Position numbers and translations under genes: made by a program
Notes under the pieces: model-generated
What the model was told of the DNA's origin: nothing
Seen by the model: only the letters and a program-made list of their open reading frames with translations
The model's database searches: none
Shown: piece by piece, positions 33,833 to 47,684 of the stretch
How the letters are laid out: each line of letters begins with the position of its first letter
How positions within the stretch are numbered: position 1 is the first letter of the stretch
From: Nymphaea colorata
Taxonomy: Eukaryota > Streptophyta > Magnoliopsida > Nymphaeales > Nymphaeaceae
Assembly: GCF_008831285.2 (NCBI RefSeq)
Contig: NC_045148.1
Coordinates: forward strand, 12,779,183 to 12,843,182
Length of the DNA: 64,000 bases
Direction: 5' to 3'

Positions 33833-35889
33833 CAATCCAAATCATTTATCAAGAATTGACCAACACTTCTCTAAGCACGAACTGCTTTTCGGGAAATCAA
33901 ATTCAGATCAAGATTAAACATACAATGAATAATTTTCTATTGAAATCATTGTTTTAAAATATAGTTTTGTGTTTCTGGCTGAAGAAGAGGCCAAAAATTT
34001 TAGTAATATATCGATCTCCTCAAGGAAGATCAATCTCCCTAGCCTCTATAAAAGGGGGTTCTCCTCCTTGCCTTTGAAACGAAAATCAGAGCTACTTGAG
34101 TAGTAAAAAAGGTAGTACAAAAGGTAGGGCTCAATTCAAAATAAATTTTATAGTCTTAATAAGGCCTTGAGTTCAAACTGCAGTAGCACTTACCCAAGAA
34201 CTTGACTAGTAGTAGAGGTCATGGGAGTGGGTTCAGCCATGTCGTCAGCTGGTTGATGTATTTCTTTCCTCTCTTTCTTATTTGCAATTTAGTGTTTTCT
34301 TTTCTTTTCTTAGGAGCATGCTTAGGTTTTCTTTCTTTGCTTGCAGCTTGCATAGGTAAGTTCCTTTTTTGTTTTAGCTCATCTTTAGTACGTTGCAGTT
34401 TAATTTGTTTGTTTTCATGGAATAGAATTTAATTTAATGTTTCTACGGTAGGCATGAGCTTAGGTATGCCTCTTTGTCCCCCTCTCCTTTAATTTTTGTA
34501 TTCTTTCTATTCCTTTTGTTCTTATTTCAAACATACATTAAACACATAGACTTGCTTTTATTATTCAGAATTAAGCATGCATTACACAGATTGTTTAAAT
34601 AGGCACATGAGTCACCTCACACCCATGTGCACTCTTGTTTGAAACTGAGCTAGGCTAGCCCAATAGCATGCCTTGAGGTAGTAACCCTAGCATGTGAACA
34701 TGTAAACCTAATTCAGATCTCATGGAACCCCACTTTCAAAATATAGTTGTCTTTAAATGATTTTGAAACCAAGTTCTCTTAAAATAATCTTTCAAAACTC
34801 TAGATAATGCAGACATGAAGTCCAACCTTAGGTCCATCCTATAAAACCTAACTTGGACCAGTCTTAGAGCCCTCAACTCAGGTCATTGAACCCCTAGAAT
34901 TAGGTCCTAGCTGACTCTCATAAGCTGAACCAGTGATCAAGTATAGACTTGTTATAAGTCTCAGTTATGATTAATAAAACCCTATCATTTGTAGCTAGGT
35001 TCTTCCCAAACTAGACTCTGTATAGCCAGGCTAGATCTCCCAAGTCTAACCCCTTTGTCCAGCCTACCCTGAGCTTTGAACTTTGGAACTCAAGCACCAA
35101 ATTTTGATTATAAATGCTAGGATGAATGCGTTGGTTGATTTCAATTGAATTGGATTTAGACATTCAAATTAAGGATCAAACCAATGAGACATTGAATTTG
35201 GATTTAGAACAATCAATTTTGGATCTTAGAAGATTTTGTCATGGATAAAAGATCAGGTTTATTGGATCTTAGATTTTAGAGATGCAGATTATGGTTCAGA
35301 TAATGAATCCATACATCAATGTCACGTCAAAGTGTTTATAATCTCCCTCATTTCAAACCTAGAATTAAAATCTAGCATGAACTATGAAGATGTAAATTTC
35401 TCGGAGCAAGGCCAAATGTTTGGATTTGAGTCCAATCTTTCAGGTCTAAATCCATGTTCCTCACCTGAATTCTAAATAGAGACTGGACTTCAATTTTGCC
35501 TTATCTAATTTCACATGCATCATTTTAGACTTAACTCTTCATTTTGTGTGGATCTGTGATGAATTGGACATGAACAAATTTTAGCTTGATCTCCCTTTGT
35601 TCACACATCCCAATACAAAACTACTCTATTTCAAATTCAAGTCACGTTTACTTTCTTAGACTTTGGATGACATCTAAATCTAGGTATTAGAATACTCAAT
35701 CTACTCCTTGGTTCTTATTACTCATGGTAAATGTGTCAGGAATGACCAAACCTTGTCTCTCGGATTCCGCACATGAAAAACCGAAGGCAAGTACAAGAAA
35801 ATAATTCCATTTACATGGTTTTCATGTATAACGAAAATTTGACATGTAAACAACTAAGACAAAAATCTTCCATCATTTTTTTGACATAA
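33833..35889. other. Intergenic DNA, probably decayed retrotransposon
   Basis: No gene is seen. CTATAAAAGGGGG at 34046-34058 looks like a TATA box and is followed by a leader-like stretch, as in plant LTR promoters, but I found no second LTR copy. 34780-35480 has recurring TTAGATCC/GGATCTTAGA phrases. Confidence 0.45.
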
Positions 35890-36980
35890 CATATCTGCCA
35901 TCTACCCCACTTGTGATTGCAACTTTGTCAATGATTGAGTATGAGAGTTGACCAATTGCATTATGCCTTTGCACTTTTCAACTTTGTCTGTGGTTTTCCT
36001 CCTCTCATTCTTTATATCCTGGAGTTCCTTCATTAACTCTTGAAATTCAAATGAAGTAAAAGGATTCTCATGCAATGGCTGCGCAAACATCAACTGTGTT
36101 GGTTGGAATGCTTGCTTCTGATGTCCTCTTGTTGTGGTTGGAAAGACTAGGCATGGTGCTTGGTCATTGCACCATGAAAAATTGGGATGATTTCTCCAGC
36201 CGAGATTGTAGTTGTTTGAATATGGGTTATTGTTTGAACTTGTGAAACCTTGCATTGCTTGAACTTCTTCAAAAGGAGGTGCCACAGGGCACTATGATGT
36301 TGGATGTACATGATCAGAACATTATGTTGTTGTCTCTCTGTTCGCTTCATTTAAATGCAAGAGTTGATCCAATTGATCTTCCATTTTGCTCAATCTCCTT
36401 TGTCAATTAGGGAAAATTTCTACTACATATATTCCCTTCTTATATTCCTTTGTGGCCATTGTAGATCTTCCCAATCTTGATGATAAGGCATAGTGCATAG
36501 AATTTTTATTCAGAATCTCAAACATCTTCCAAGCCTCATTCACACTATTGGTCATGAATGTGCCTCCGCACGTTGCATCTACTATCTATCAGTCTTTGCC
36601 ACTCAATCCATCATAAAAATATTGGACCGATTGCCATTTTGGTACTTAAAAATAGGGACATTATCTCAAAAGATGTTTTAGACATTCCTAAAGTTTCATA
36701 GGATTACTCTGCTAGCTGTTAAGAAAAACTGGTGGTGGAGTCCATGTATCAGTTAATTTTGCCAATCGAAAATATTTTTCTTAAAAACTCTCATTGCATA
36801 ACTTAACAAGTGGTTACTTTGTTGTCCATCAAGTTCAATAGTGCTTTGTCTTGTCGTTGAGGGAAAATAGTAACTAATATAACTTGATATCATGATTTCC
36901 AAAGTTTGTGATCCAATTGGTGGAAACACATCTAGAAATTCATTGAGATGACGATAAGGACTTAATGTTATCACCCCAAA
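35890..36980 (-). pseudogene. Ty3/Gypsy gag remnant (Athila/Tat-like)
   Basis: Minus-strand pieces in order from 36974: YRHLNEFLDVF, a linker with stops, NSVNEAWKMFEIL near 36560-36520, KMEDQLDQLL near 36380, then an open stretch from 36285 to 35902 holding SNNNPYSNNYNLGWRNHPNFSW. This last block is a signature of Athila/Tat-type Gypsy gag. Stops and frameshifts are numerous. No pol follows. Confidence 0.8.
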
Positions 36981-39160
36981 TTTCTACAAAAGGATTGTTT
37001 TCCATTTTTTACTAAAATGAAATTCTTAGTATTTTCATTAGTGTTTAATTTTGAACCCTAAGCCCAACCCTAGACCCAAAACAAACTTTATATCCATGCC
37101 TAAGTCCAGTTCATGACTATTCGATCCAAAAAAAATCTCTAGACCCATATCTGAGTCCAAACACAAGATTCAAATTCAAAATCCCACTTTAGATGCAAGA
37201 TTCAAATCCGAAATCCAACTTTTGGATCCAAATTAGATCCAAAACCAATGTCTAGATCCAAATCAAGAATTTCAAACTCAAAATCCAAAGCTGAAACAAC
37301 AAAATTTGATGCTAACGAGCACCACACGCACATGCACAGACCTTCCCTTTGTTTTATATCTCGTTCTCATGCAAAAAATGTGTTTTGAGCTTAAACCACT
37401 CACTAGAATGCATTGACGACCAATTGAACCAGATCCAAATCCAAAACAAGCCTGCAATCACTCAAAACAGAGTCGGCCCCGTTTGTAAAAAACCATTTTA
37501 CCCTTTTAAATACACATTTGAAAACATATTTTTTGTGCTTTTCTTTATGAATGGACCCCTTGGAGGCCAGGGAGGTGAAATCCGCCCCTTATTGGTCCAA
37601 ACGAGACAATAAGGGGGCATTTCGCCCCACTCATTTGAAGCTCAGTGCACTGTGCGTGCAGTCACTCGTTGCACGATAGTGCTGTGCGAGCACGGCCAAT
37701 CACAGCACTGCACAGACAGTTGCGCCGAGCCACGGCTTACGCACATGCCCTCTTTTTAGTTAAAACCACCCCTTGGGGGCAGTTTTGGGTCTATTGGGTG
37801 GGCACTAGCCCTGCCCACACCTAAAAGGGTATTTGTAGCACTAAGGGCCAATCCCACTTGGTCAAAACCTATTTTTAAAAAATCTAAAAATTATTCAAAA
37901 TACTCGGAATTCTCATGAAAATATTCTTAAATTCAAAAAAAAAAATCAAATTTTTAGTTTTTGCTCCAAAAACTCCTTATAAATACCCCCACAGGCATGA
38001 GCTAACCTTTGGGGAACCTCTAGTGCTTCCTCATTTGAAGATTAGAGTGTTTTTCTAGCTCTCTTTCTTCATTTCTCTCTTCTTCTTCTTCTTTAAACTT
38101 GAGAGCAAACTTCTTCAAGTTCCATCCCTTCAAGAGGTCACAATGGATCTTTTGGAGGAATATCTTCACCATCTTAGAGTTTCAACCAAGGCAACCCTAG
38201 AATCATCTGAAGAAGGAGACTCGTCTCAAAAATCATTTATATTAGAGGTATGTAGTCTTCCTTTCATTTTATTTATTTTTGTATCCCCTTGTCACCTCCC
38301 AATGCCCGTGCAAGAGGGTTTTAATGATTTCCTATCCGAAGTTGAGAGCTAAACTTGAGTGTACCGGGAGTATGACCAAGGCAAAATAAATTTTATTTCT
38401 TTATTTATTTCCAAAATATGCTTGTTATATTTCTTTGTTCATCATTGATGTTTGAGATGATGTTCATGCACGAGAGGCCATTTTTTCTTAATTAATAAAC
38501 AAATGAACGGTAAGAATGAGTGTTTGAGATGAGATTTCTTCATTATTATATTGATTCTAAGGTTGAAATTTAACCAACTCAAAAAAGCTCTTCACAAAAG
38601 TCTACATATTAAAATGCATCTTCAGACATTCTCACGTTTAACTTCTCTCTTAGTCACCAGATTAGGGATCCCAATGAATGATTTCTTATGTTGTTCTTCA
38701 TTTCATGTGTGTTTGATTTTCTTTTATACCCAATGGTGGAAAAATAAAATTAATTGTAATAAACAAATTAATTATGATGTTATGCTCACATATAAAATAT
38801 TTGGAACCATGTTTCGAAAAGATTTTCGAAAGTAAGAACCCCCTTTATTGAGGTCTTGGAGACTTAGCATAGGCTCTTGCATGAGCCCAAGTTCCTCTCT
38901 GGCCTACATAAAAAACATCGAAACTGGATATGTTCCAAGCTATTTCTTGATTTTCAGCTTTTATAAAGGCATATGTGTATATACATATTATATACGTATA
39001 TATGCACATAAATATCTCTTTTTGTCATTTTCTTTTTATGATTTAACATATTCTTTTACAAATTTTCATATATATAAAAATGAATATATATATGTGTTCC
39101 ATTTTCTTTCTCTAGAATCTTTTATCTCTCTCTTCAAGCCAAATGTCTTCTTTTACTAAT
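36981..39160. other. Intergenic DNA, possibly an LTR with promoter
   Basis: 37030-37300 repeats the phrase AGATCCAAATC and variants. TATAAATACCCCC at 37978-37990 is a good TATA box; 150 bp later an ATG at 38143 opens a 36-codon frame (MDLLEEYLHHLRVS) that meets a GTATGT donor-like site at 38249. This could be a retrotransposon leader or a gene start. No downstream exon is recognised, so I do not call a gene. Confidence 0.4.
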
Positions 39161-39163
<3 letters not shown>

Positions 39164-39202
<39 letters not shown>

Positions 39203-39325
39203 GTGTGTGTGTGTGTCTCTATCTCTTCCTCTCTAAGAACTTGTTGTTCTCTCTCTCTAGAGTCTCCTTTTTCTCTAAAATCTCTCTCTCTCTCTCTTTA
39301 TAAAATCTTTCCTTTCGAAAGCTTT

Positions 39326-39357
<32 letters not shown>
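39164..39357. repeat. Compound microsatellites: (CA)n(TA)n(TG)n, (CT)n and (TA)n
   Basis: A CA run (39164-39192), a TA run (39193-39202) and a TG run (39203-39215) together form an almost perfect palindrome able to fold back. CT-rich sequence follows, and a pure TA run lies at 39329-39357. Confidence 0.9.
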
Positions 39358-39359
<2 letters not shown>

Positions 39360-42300
39360 GTATATATATCTTTTTAATTTTTTTATTTTGTGATTTTCAA
39401 AATCTCTTTCTCTATATTCTCCTCGGGTTAAAACCTTTCCTCTTTTTTATTCTTTTGAATACTTTTCTCCCCAGATCTAAGATTTTAACTTTTCATTTTT
39501 CAACTTCATTAAAACCAAAACTTAAGCAATGACCCAACATTGGAATCTCGTTTGATGGTCTACAACTCCATTCCATTTTCAAAATTTTTTCTCTCTTTAT
39601 AAAAAATATTTATGATAATTATATAAATAAAAATAAAAAACTTAGATGTATGTGATGGTAGGGATGAATGTCATGGTAGGAATGAGCGATTTGCTTCTAA
39701 TTATGTATGGTCAATGCATTCATACATTCACATTCACTTGTCAAAATTACGAGTGATCACAAGCGCCTCTGTAAAACTCTCAAATGTTTTATCAAAACTT
39801 TCTCAAAAATTCAAAACATCAAATCCTCAACATTTATCAAACACCATACTGCATTTAGAATAAAAAGATGTTTAAGTAAAAACAAAATGCATCAAGAATA
39901 AGCATAGCCCTTGGATTGGTTACCCCTGGTAAAGGCACTGAGAATGGTCAATCCTCGTACCAGCAGGTGAGTCTCTTTCTCTCTCATTTCAAAAAATAAA
40001 AAATAATTTTTTTTTGAAGTACTCCAAAAGCCAAAATAAATTTTAGGGATGCAAACACCTACAAACAACAACATTTTGTGCCTTCATCCATAGTTGTCGC
40101 CCCTTAGACTTTGGTGATACTTTTCTTTAATGGTCCCATGCTAACCTGATTTACTGTTTCTACCTGACATGTACAAGTATGTTTAATTAAGAGTAACAAT
40201 CTGCTCTTGCTGGACCTATTCCTCTTAATATTTTAATTAAAAAATAGTATGGCATATAGATGAAGTGCAGCCAAAAGGAATCTAGGGAATCCCTTATGTC
40301 AACTACAACTCTCTCTCTCTCCTATTGTTGTCCCACAACAATCTTGAAGGCCGACCGATCCCCGTTGTTGCTCCTCTGGTAACTCTGATGCTGCCCCTTG
40401 TTGCATTGATGTTGACCAATCAGTTTCATCAGTGAAGAAACAAAAAAATTCTTTAATTTTAGTCAACTAAAGCTTTCATGGAACATGTGTTTTCCCTCAA
40501 TAGTGAAGATGAACAATGTAAAATTGTTCCATGATATGGTGGATTAGACAACTGGTATTCCATGCGAAGGGTCGTCAAAACCCATTGCAAGAAGGAAGAG
40601 GTCGTGCTAAGGAATTTTGTGTGCAAGTGTGAGAAGACAAAGCAGCTCCTCCACTAACCATTGGAAGGTTCTTCATCTTCATCCTTTTTCTCTCTTCCCT
40701 TTATGTTGTTTCCTTTTCTATCTGTTAATTCCAATCATTGTTCTTCCTCTTGTTTTTTTTCTTCAAATTTGATTATCATCATGCTTCTCATTAGTTTGTC
40801 TGTTACTTATTTGCTGCCCTTGCTGCCAACAAACATGCAAAATCTTGCGAATCAAGGACTAGACCCTTTCTTTCCTTCTTTGTTTCTCATTCCTAGGGTG
40901 ATCTTTTTCGTCATGGGGTTTCTAGAGGTCTAATGCCTAGAAGTAGAGAAAAAGATCCTTTCATGTCTCATTGAATTGGGCTACATTTTTTCTTCTTAAC
41001 TGAGTATACTGGCAAAAGTTCGATATTGGGCTTTTTTAATTCATCATTTTCTTCGTTCCAAGTAAAATAGTGTTATACAGCTGAAGCTTGTACATCAATA
41101 ATACAATATTTTGAAGCAGATGCAGCTCTATGTTATAAAGGACAAAATATTAACAGTCTAATATTCTTGTTTTTTGTTTATGTAAAAAAAAAATCAGTTG
41201 TTGAGTTTTATTTCTCTAAGGCATGGGTTTCTGTTTTGGGTATTTGCTGCAATTGAAAATCCAAGTATGCCCATGATTGCAATACTATTGTACTCCTGAT
41301 GCAAAACTTCCAAGACATATTTAGTTTGGTAACTTCTATTTGCTTATTTGTGGAGAGTGAACATAAAAAATTGTTTGTGTAATATATTACAAATTAGAAA
41401 ACTGATTACACAATTTTGTTAGGGCATGAGATCAAATTAATTTCTATCAAATTTCATAAAAACATGGCTTCAAATTGATAAACATTGTTCTTCCAATAGC
41501 TCATATTTTTGTCCCAATCTCGGTAACATGAGATGTACAACTACTTTCATATATATTGGGTTTGCAATGAAAAACAGATAACGTAATTTTAAGTTTGAGA
41601 TCATAAATGGTGCGTGGTTCTAGTGTGTTGTAAATATATGTTGCAAGGAAAGAAAGTACTGCTGAAGGGTAAGAATGAATCAGCCAAAGTGTATATATGT
41701 GTCACAGGCAAACAATAGTGGTATGTACAAGATCTTCCATCTCCTATCAAAGACCAAACTTGTTAGCATAAAGAATAAGAAACTACACAATTTGGAGTGA
41801 TGCTTAAGCTTGGCTGCATTTGCAGCCAAAAATCTCTTTAAAATCGATGCTTTTTGGAATCCCTTTCAGTCACCCATGCTGAAATCCACTGTTGGAACTC
41901 CAGCACACAGTACTCTTCAAGTATTTCTGAACAATGAGAATATGGAAAGGTAATTTAAACATTTTCTATGCCAATTTCCTAAGGTGGAATAGTGACAACA
42001 ACTTGCTTATCACACTCATAGGCTATCTGCAATAGTTTGAAAATGTTGAAATTCTAATCTCCCAAAACAACCTTTAAGATCTACAATATCAATGTATCCT
42101 CAAAAGATTAGATGGTTGGATTATGTGATATTATTGTGATCGTTTTGTTTTAATAGTTTAATCACTATTTTTTTGGCTTTTACTTGTTACTCTACATTAG
42201 AGCTAGTTGTTTAGTTCTTCATGTAATTTTTTTCCTGTATATAGTTTTGTTTCGTAGATGATTCACATTCAATATGTTCCTACTGTATAGTGTGGCTCTT

Positions 42301-43458
42301 ATTATATCACTTGCTTTGTGAGCTTTTGCATGGTTATTGTATGTCACCACCATAGTTTGGGGTTTGTAATTGTTGCATCAAAGATCTGAATTGGTTTCCA
42401 TTAATAGGCTTGCTCTTCAGTTTACAAGTCTATTTCAAAAAGTAGGATTAATATAATTAAAATCATGAACAAATCATTGAAATATTCCAGCATCCATCCC
42501 ATGCTCATGTCCTCCCCAATAGGAGCACAATGGCCAGGCAGAAACGAACAACTACACAGAACCATGGCTAGGTCCTACACCAGCCAGCGAATAGGCTCAT
42601 CTCTTGAAAAGTAAAAATTCAGACCTGACCACCATGTTTGGTGAGGAAAATGCCATGAAAAAAAGAGTGCAGAAAGCAGTTGGTTCTAAACATGAATATT
42701 CCTAGTAAACTATGACCATTTAGTTTCATTTTCATACATCTTATGCACCCCCTTTTGGAGGAAAAAACAAGCAAGACAACATTAAGGCTCATCTTGGTTA
42801 AGGACAAGACTAATGGTCAACCTTTATACTGAAAATTAAACATTAGTTGAATTTATATAGTAACACTTTTCAGCTGTTTATTCTCTATACCTTAACCTTT
42901 TAAGACTGAGGTTGTGTCTATACTAACTCCCCCACCCAAGGTTGGTTAACATTATCCCCATCTTACCCAAGCACTGGTTGATTAATCACTAGAATTTTAT
43001 CTTATTAAATAATAAATTTAATTGGAAACATTTTCTTAAATGTCTGGCAATGAAAATAGTGGTGGAGCCTGAAGAATTTTGAGCGAGCACACACACGTCT
43101 TTCTTACAAAGGAGTAGCAAAATAAGCATTAAATTTATACAAAAGTTTAATGAGTTCTCAAAGCTTTTGAAAATTGAGGGGGCCATGCTGCTGGCTCCAA
43201 TTTGACTCCCTCCAACTTAAAATGGTAGTAGTAATATGTATAACATGGAAAGTACCAATGAATTTTATAGAAAATATAAAATTAACCTTAAGGATAAATG
43301 AATTTACTGAAACTTATTTTATTAGTAAGTTTGTTGAAAAATCACTATTGAGTCTAAATGTCATTTTTACATTATATTTTAAATTTTTAGATAGATCATG
43401 ATAACACTTTAGCTTAAACATTGTTTCATAAAATAATATATTTTTAAACTTTCATCTC

Positions 43459-43489
<31 letters not shown>

Positions 43490-45639
43490 ATTGTTAATTG
43501 CTACAATAGACCATCAGTACTTGTATTTTTAGTATCACCACCGACCTCTTTGTCATGAGGTCATATCATATGAAGTAACAAGTTCAATTGTTTTCTCAAC
43601 TCCCTTTTTTCACCTTTTTCATTTATTTTCTCTCTTTTTCTTTTTTCTTTTCATTTTTCTACAACCAATCTCTCCACTCATGCATGTTTATTTTATTTTT
43701 TAATAATTAGAACTTCCAAATTTTTGCTAAGATCTACTTCACACAATCAAACTCCAAAAAAGTAAAATTATAAACCTTGTCAAGCATTGTAATTGCATTT
43801 GTGACTACTTTCTCTGTAGAGCTTTTTTTCCATCTTATTTTGTCTACTAATTTGGTAAGTGGTAGCTAATTTACTTCCCTCTGTCAAATGGGGGTAAAAG
43901 TTTTGGTTGTCTATGTTGCACATTTCCAAACAAGTTGTTATTAGTCGGAACATTTTCAAAGCCAAGGTGAGTTCTTTTGAGGATTTTTTTTTTATGCGAT
44001 GCTTTTTGGGTTTCTAAAACTTGTTAGTTCCCATGTTGACATCACTTCAAAGGATGTAGAATTATTTTATATGGTTTGTCCCTAGACTATGTACCCTTTG
44101 GGCAATATCTGTAGGTTGCTTTGTGAAAAACAATGCGCTTTATTGAAAGAATGAAACACTTCACCAACATCCATCAAAATTAAGGCACCATTGGTCATAA
44201 AACATTGTCTTCCCTCAACATATTGACCTACTCATTGAAACGTAAATGTCATCCTATAGGTGTGAAACCATCCTTCAACATCAGCAGTAAAATTTTTAAT
44301 ATGGTAAAGAGCATTATGTAAATTTTCCATGTCAATTGAATTTTTTAAATTTGGTTTGTTATATAACATTGTAGATCTTGTACTAGCCTGCTTGGTACTA
44401 CATACTGTAGGCCCATCCTCCTGGGGCCATAAACGTCCAAATGTACATGCTTATAAAAGACTGTACTGCTTGGGATATTGCTAGACATGATACCCTAGGT
44501 TTCCTTGGGATATTGGGTGAAACACAAGAAAATCCATAATTTATGAAAGGCATTTTCTTGCTTTTTCATGATATATTGCTCAAGCCTATAAGTTGATGTC
44601 TTGATGCTACATTCTGAAGGTTAAGCAATTAAGTTCTACTTCTATAATCATTGCTTTGGATTGTGTCCACTGGTAGATGCGGAATCAAAAATAGAAAAAA
44701 ATGTGAAGATAATAGTGACATGTTCACCTGGAGGAACTATGAAGCCCTCCCAAAACCACATTGGAGGAAAACATTCGAGGTATTTTTTTTTCTCTTTTGT
44801 GAAGATTCATATGTTTTTAGGAAGAAACTAAGGCTCCACGATTCATGAATATTCAAATAAGTGATAAAGTGTAATTATGGTGGTAAATCTTCATAAACTT
44901 TTTTATTTTTTAAAACAAAAAGGGATGAACTTAAACCTCTATACGTCTTGATCCTACATTTATTTTAATTGTGAAAACCACCATCACCTTATTATTTTTT
45001 CTTCTATGTCCACCACCTATCTCTCCAAACAACACTATTACTTTCTTACTTCCACCCTTCTTTGTTTCTTACCAACAATATGCAGACACCATTAACAGTT
45101 CACACATCTCTCACTTTGCTAGTATTCATCCTTTTTTAACAAAAGCTTTTGGTTATGGACTGAAATACTGTCCAATCCAAAATAAATGGCTCCTAGAATC
45201 AAACATTCATCTAATTTAAAGCAACATTGCACCAAATAAGGTAGCATGTCTCCCCTTAAACTAAGTATTGTTTCGCCTTTATAAAGGTCTCTGATTGCAT
45301 CTTGCATGTTCTCACAATGGTTATGAGAATGTCATCCACCTAGATGGTGGCCTTTATACTTGATTTGAATAAGGTTTACCAATAGATTTAGAAGATGAAA
45401 CAATGCAAATATGGTGCAGAAATATGCATAGCCAGAGGTCTTCCTACTTTTACCCCACTGTAACAAGCACATTTGCAAGTGTGCAACAACTAAAATTTTC
45501 AATTTCCATTTTGTCAAGAGAAGATTGTTGAGGTTGTATATTCTGTCCAAATTGGATTGTGATATGAGGGTAATGTTAATGCCGAACATGGTAGACTTCA
45601 CCACATGTGGATTGTTCCTGGACTTGATTAGTCAATTTG
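39358..45639. other. Gene-poor AT-rich DNA
   Basis: Both strands were read for conserved protein blocks and none stood out. A CT microsatellite lies at about 43459-43489. A minus-strand open stretch at 45332-45604 has protein-like composition but no recognised domain. Simple A/T tracts and scattered old repeats make up the rest. Confidence 0.5.
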
Positions 45640-46231
45640 TATGATATGAGAAATAAAGTACATGACTATCTTTTCTTGTTGATGGGACTCTATTAATGAT
45701 TATCTAGGCATCTATATTGTGCAGAGAACCATGTTGTTGTCATCTTCCTTTGGTCATTCCATATAAAATATTTTGGATTTTTTTGTTATCAACAATTTAG
45801 TTAGAGATTTGTTGTGGCAGCCATAACAAGTGTCAATAATTTATGGCTGATCAGGAGAGGGAAGAACTCTTTGCAAAGCTTCTAGAGTTGGAAGACTGGT
45901 TGTATGAGGATGGTGACGATGTAAGGTGTTTATATTGTTAAATTGGAGAAACTTAAACATGTACATGTTAGATTTTTATGTTTGCATCTATGATCTATGA
46001 CAACTGCCCTAGGTTTCATGTTTAGATGTTGCCCTTCATTGTTGGGTTGAAAATAAATGCAATTCTAGTTGCCGCAAGGTGATGCCATTGAGAAACCTTA
46101 CAAGGCTAATATAGAAGATGACCTATTGTTGACCATCTTGCCTATTGCATCAATATCTACCATGAGGCTGCACTTTCAAAGAATCCCAAATTCAACCACA
46201 TCAACATCAATGATAAGCAAAAGATATTTCC
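45640..46231 (+). pseudogene. HSP70/HSP110-type chaperone fragment
   Basis: Plus-strand pieces in family order: LYDMRNKVHDY (45637-45669); EREELFAKLLELEDWLYEDGDD (about 45856-45921) then, after a small deletion, GVYIVKLEKLK (to about 45953); QGDAIEKPYK (about 46076-46105); and CINIYHEAALSKNPKFNHI (about 46146-46202) after another frame change. These match the C-terminal substrate-binding and lid region of plant HSP110-type Hsp70s (HSP70-14/15 class). Intron-like gaps separate the pieces, so this is a genomic fragment and not a processed retrocopy. The ATPase domain is absent and frameshifts and stops occur, so it is non-functional. Confidence 0.85.
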
Positions 46232-47427
46232 ATTTTGTTATTAGTGAAGTTGTATATGATGATTATTTATCGGATAGAGGCTGGTCTCCCTCTAAACTGA
46301 ATGACCATTTGACCATTTGCATGTGACCATGTAGCCATTAATGACGAGAAGGTGCCTGCATTTGTTATTATAGCACAAGTATGATATGATTTACCAAGTC
46401 TATGCTAGTCAGTTTATTTAATTTGACCAACTAAAGTAGTATTTCTAATCTTTATGCACTAAATGCTTGTTAGACTCTTTCGATTTGATTGAAGCGAATG
46501 TCTGCAAGGGTATCCCTGGTGTTTTGAACGACGGGATTCAAGTAACGTGCTTCAATAATTCATTTCATATTGGGTTTGGATAGACTTCAATAATGAATTC
46601 AATATTTCCCCTTATCATCTAATTGATCACAAATTCCAGCTGAAACTATTGATGCAGCCACTCTACTTTTCTTGAGAAACTTGACAAAACATTGATTTAT
46701 TTGCTTCTTTCTATATCATGTCTCCTTAAGCAAAGCCAATACCAGTGCATGCTAGTGTATCTTGTGGGGACAAAACCAAGAAATCACTTGTTTTTGAGGT
46801 TTCTTTGACATGTCAACTCTCCTCAAGATTCACCAAGTTTATAATGGGAAGGAAGCAGTGGCTACATAAACAAAGAGGGCAAAAGCCCATGGACATTCAA
46901 AATTTTGGTAGTGCATGTACATTTACAACTTAACAAAATAACAACACTTATCAAATTAAAAGCAAAGTAGCAAAAAATGATAGTTTACCAACACTATTTG
47001 CTAGAAACTACAAGTTATTTTGGTATGTATAAAAGGTTCTCATGGGCATGTATGATGACTTGGAGATAATTGATATGTATCACATATTGCATGAACGTGC
47101 ACCATGATTTGTGTATGCCAAATTGAATGCAAATACATATGTAAATTGTGTTTGACCTATTCACGTCAAGACCATCAAATATGGAACAAATTAGTTTAGA
47201 CATGGTGGTGGCGATTGTGCTCCACTTAAATAATGTCTCACTCAATAGGAGTCGTTAGAACAAGAACTGTGTTCTCTAGAACACAAAGCCGCATTGCTAC
47301 AAGAACACACTCTTTTGGGTATAGTGTTTAGGAAAACTTTGTTGCTCATGTCTATAATTCATTATCTAAGTATTTGTTTTGAATGGATTAACCATATTGG
47401 ATAAGGAATCTGAATTATGATGGTTAT
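46232..47427. other. Intergenic DNA
   Basis: No gene is seen on either strand. The chaperone similarity ends near 46231. Confidence 0.5.
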
Positions 47428-47502
47428 TGTTAAAGACCTACTCTCCAACTTGTTAAAGAGTATTGCTGCAATATTAGAAAGTTGGAGAGTAGGTCTTTAA
47501 CA
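47428..47502. repeat. Perfect 24-bp inverted repeat with 27-nt loop
   Basis: Arms at 47428-47451 (TGTTAAAGACCTACTC...) and 47479-47502 are exact reverse complements. The loop contains its own small palindrome TATTGCTGCAATA. RNA from either strand would form a long perfect hairpin of small-RNA-precursor size. It could also be a very short foldback transposon. TTAT stands just outside both arms. Confidence 0.9.
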
Positions 47503-47684
47503 GTTATCAAATGCTCTTTGGTACAAAAAACTTCTTTGATGAATCTAATGCGCATCAACATCTGATTGCACAAAAAGCTTCAAACTTAATTTTGTTCCTT
47601 TGAACCTCAAGGCTGAACCCATCACAAATTCTTTATATTATTCCACAAGTGGATAGTGATAGCATGCAGTTGCAGTTAACTTTA

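Noticed and set aside
40661-40933. 90-residue Ser- and Leu-rich plus-strand frame
   Set aside because: Low-complexity composition from T/C-rich DNA, with no splice partners or domain.
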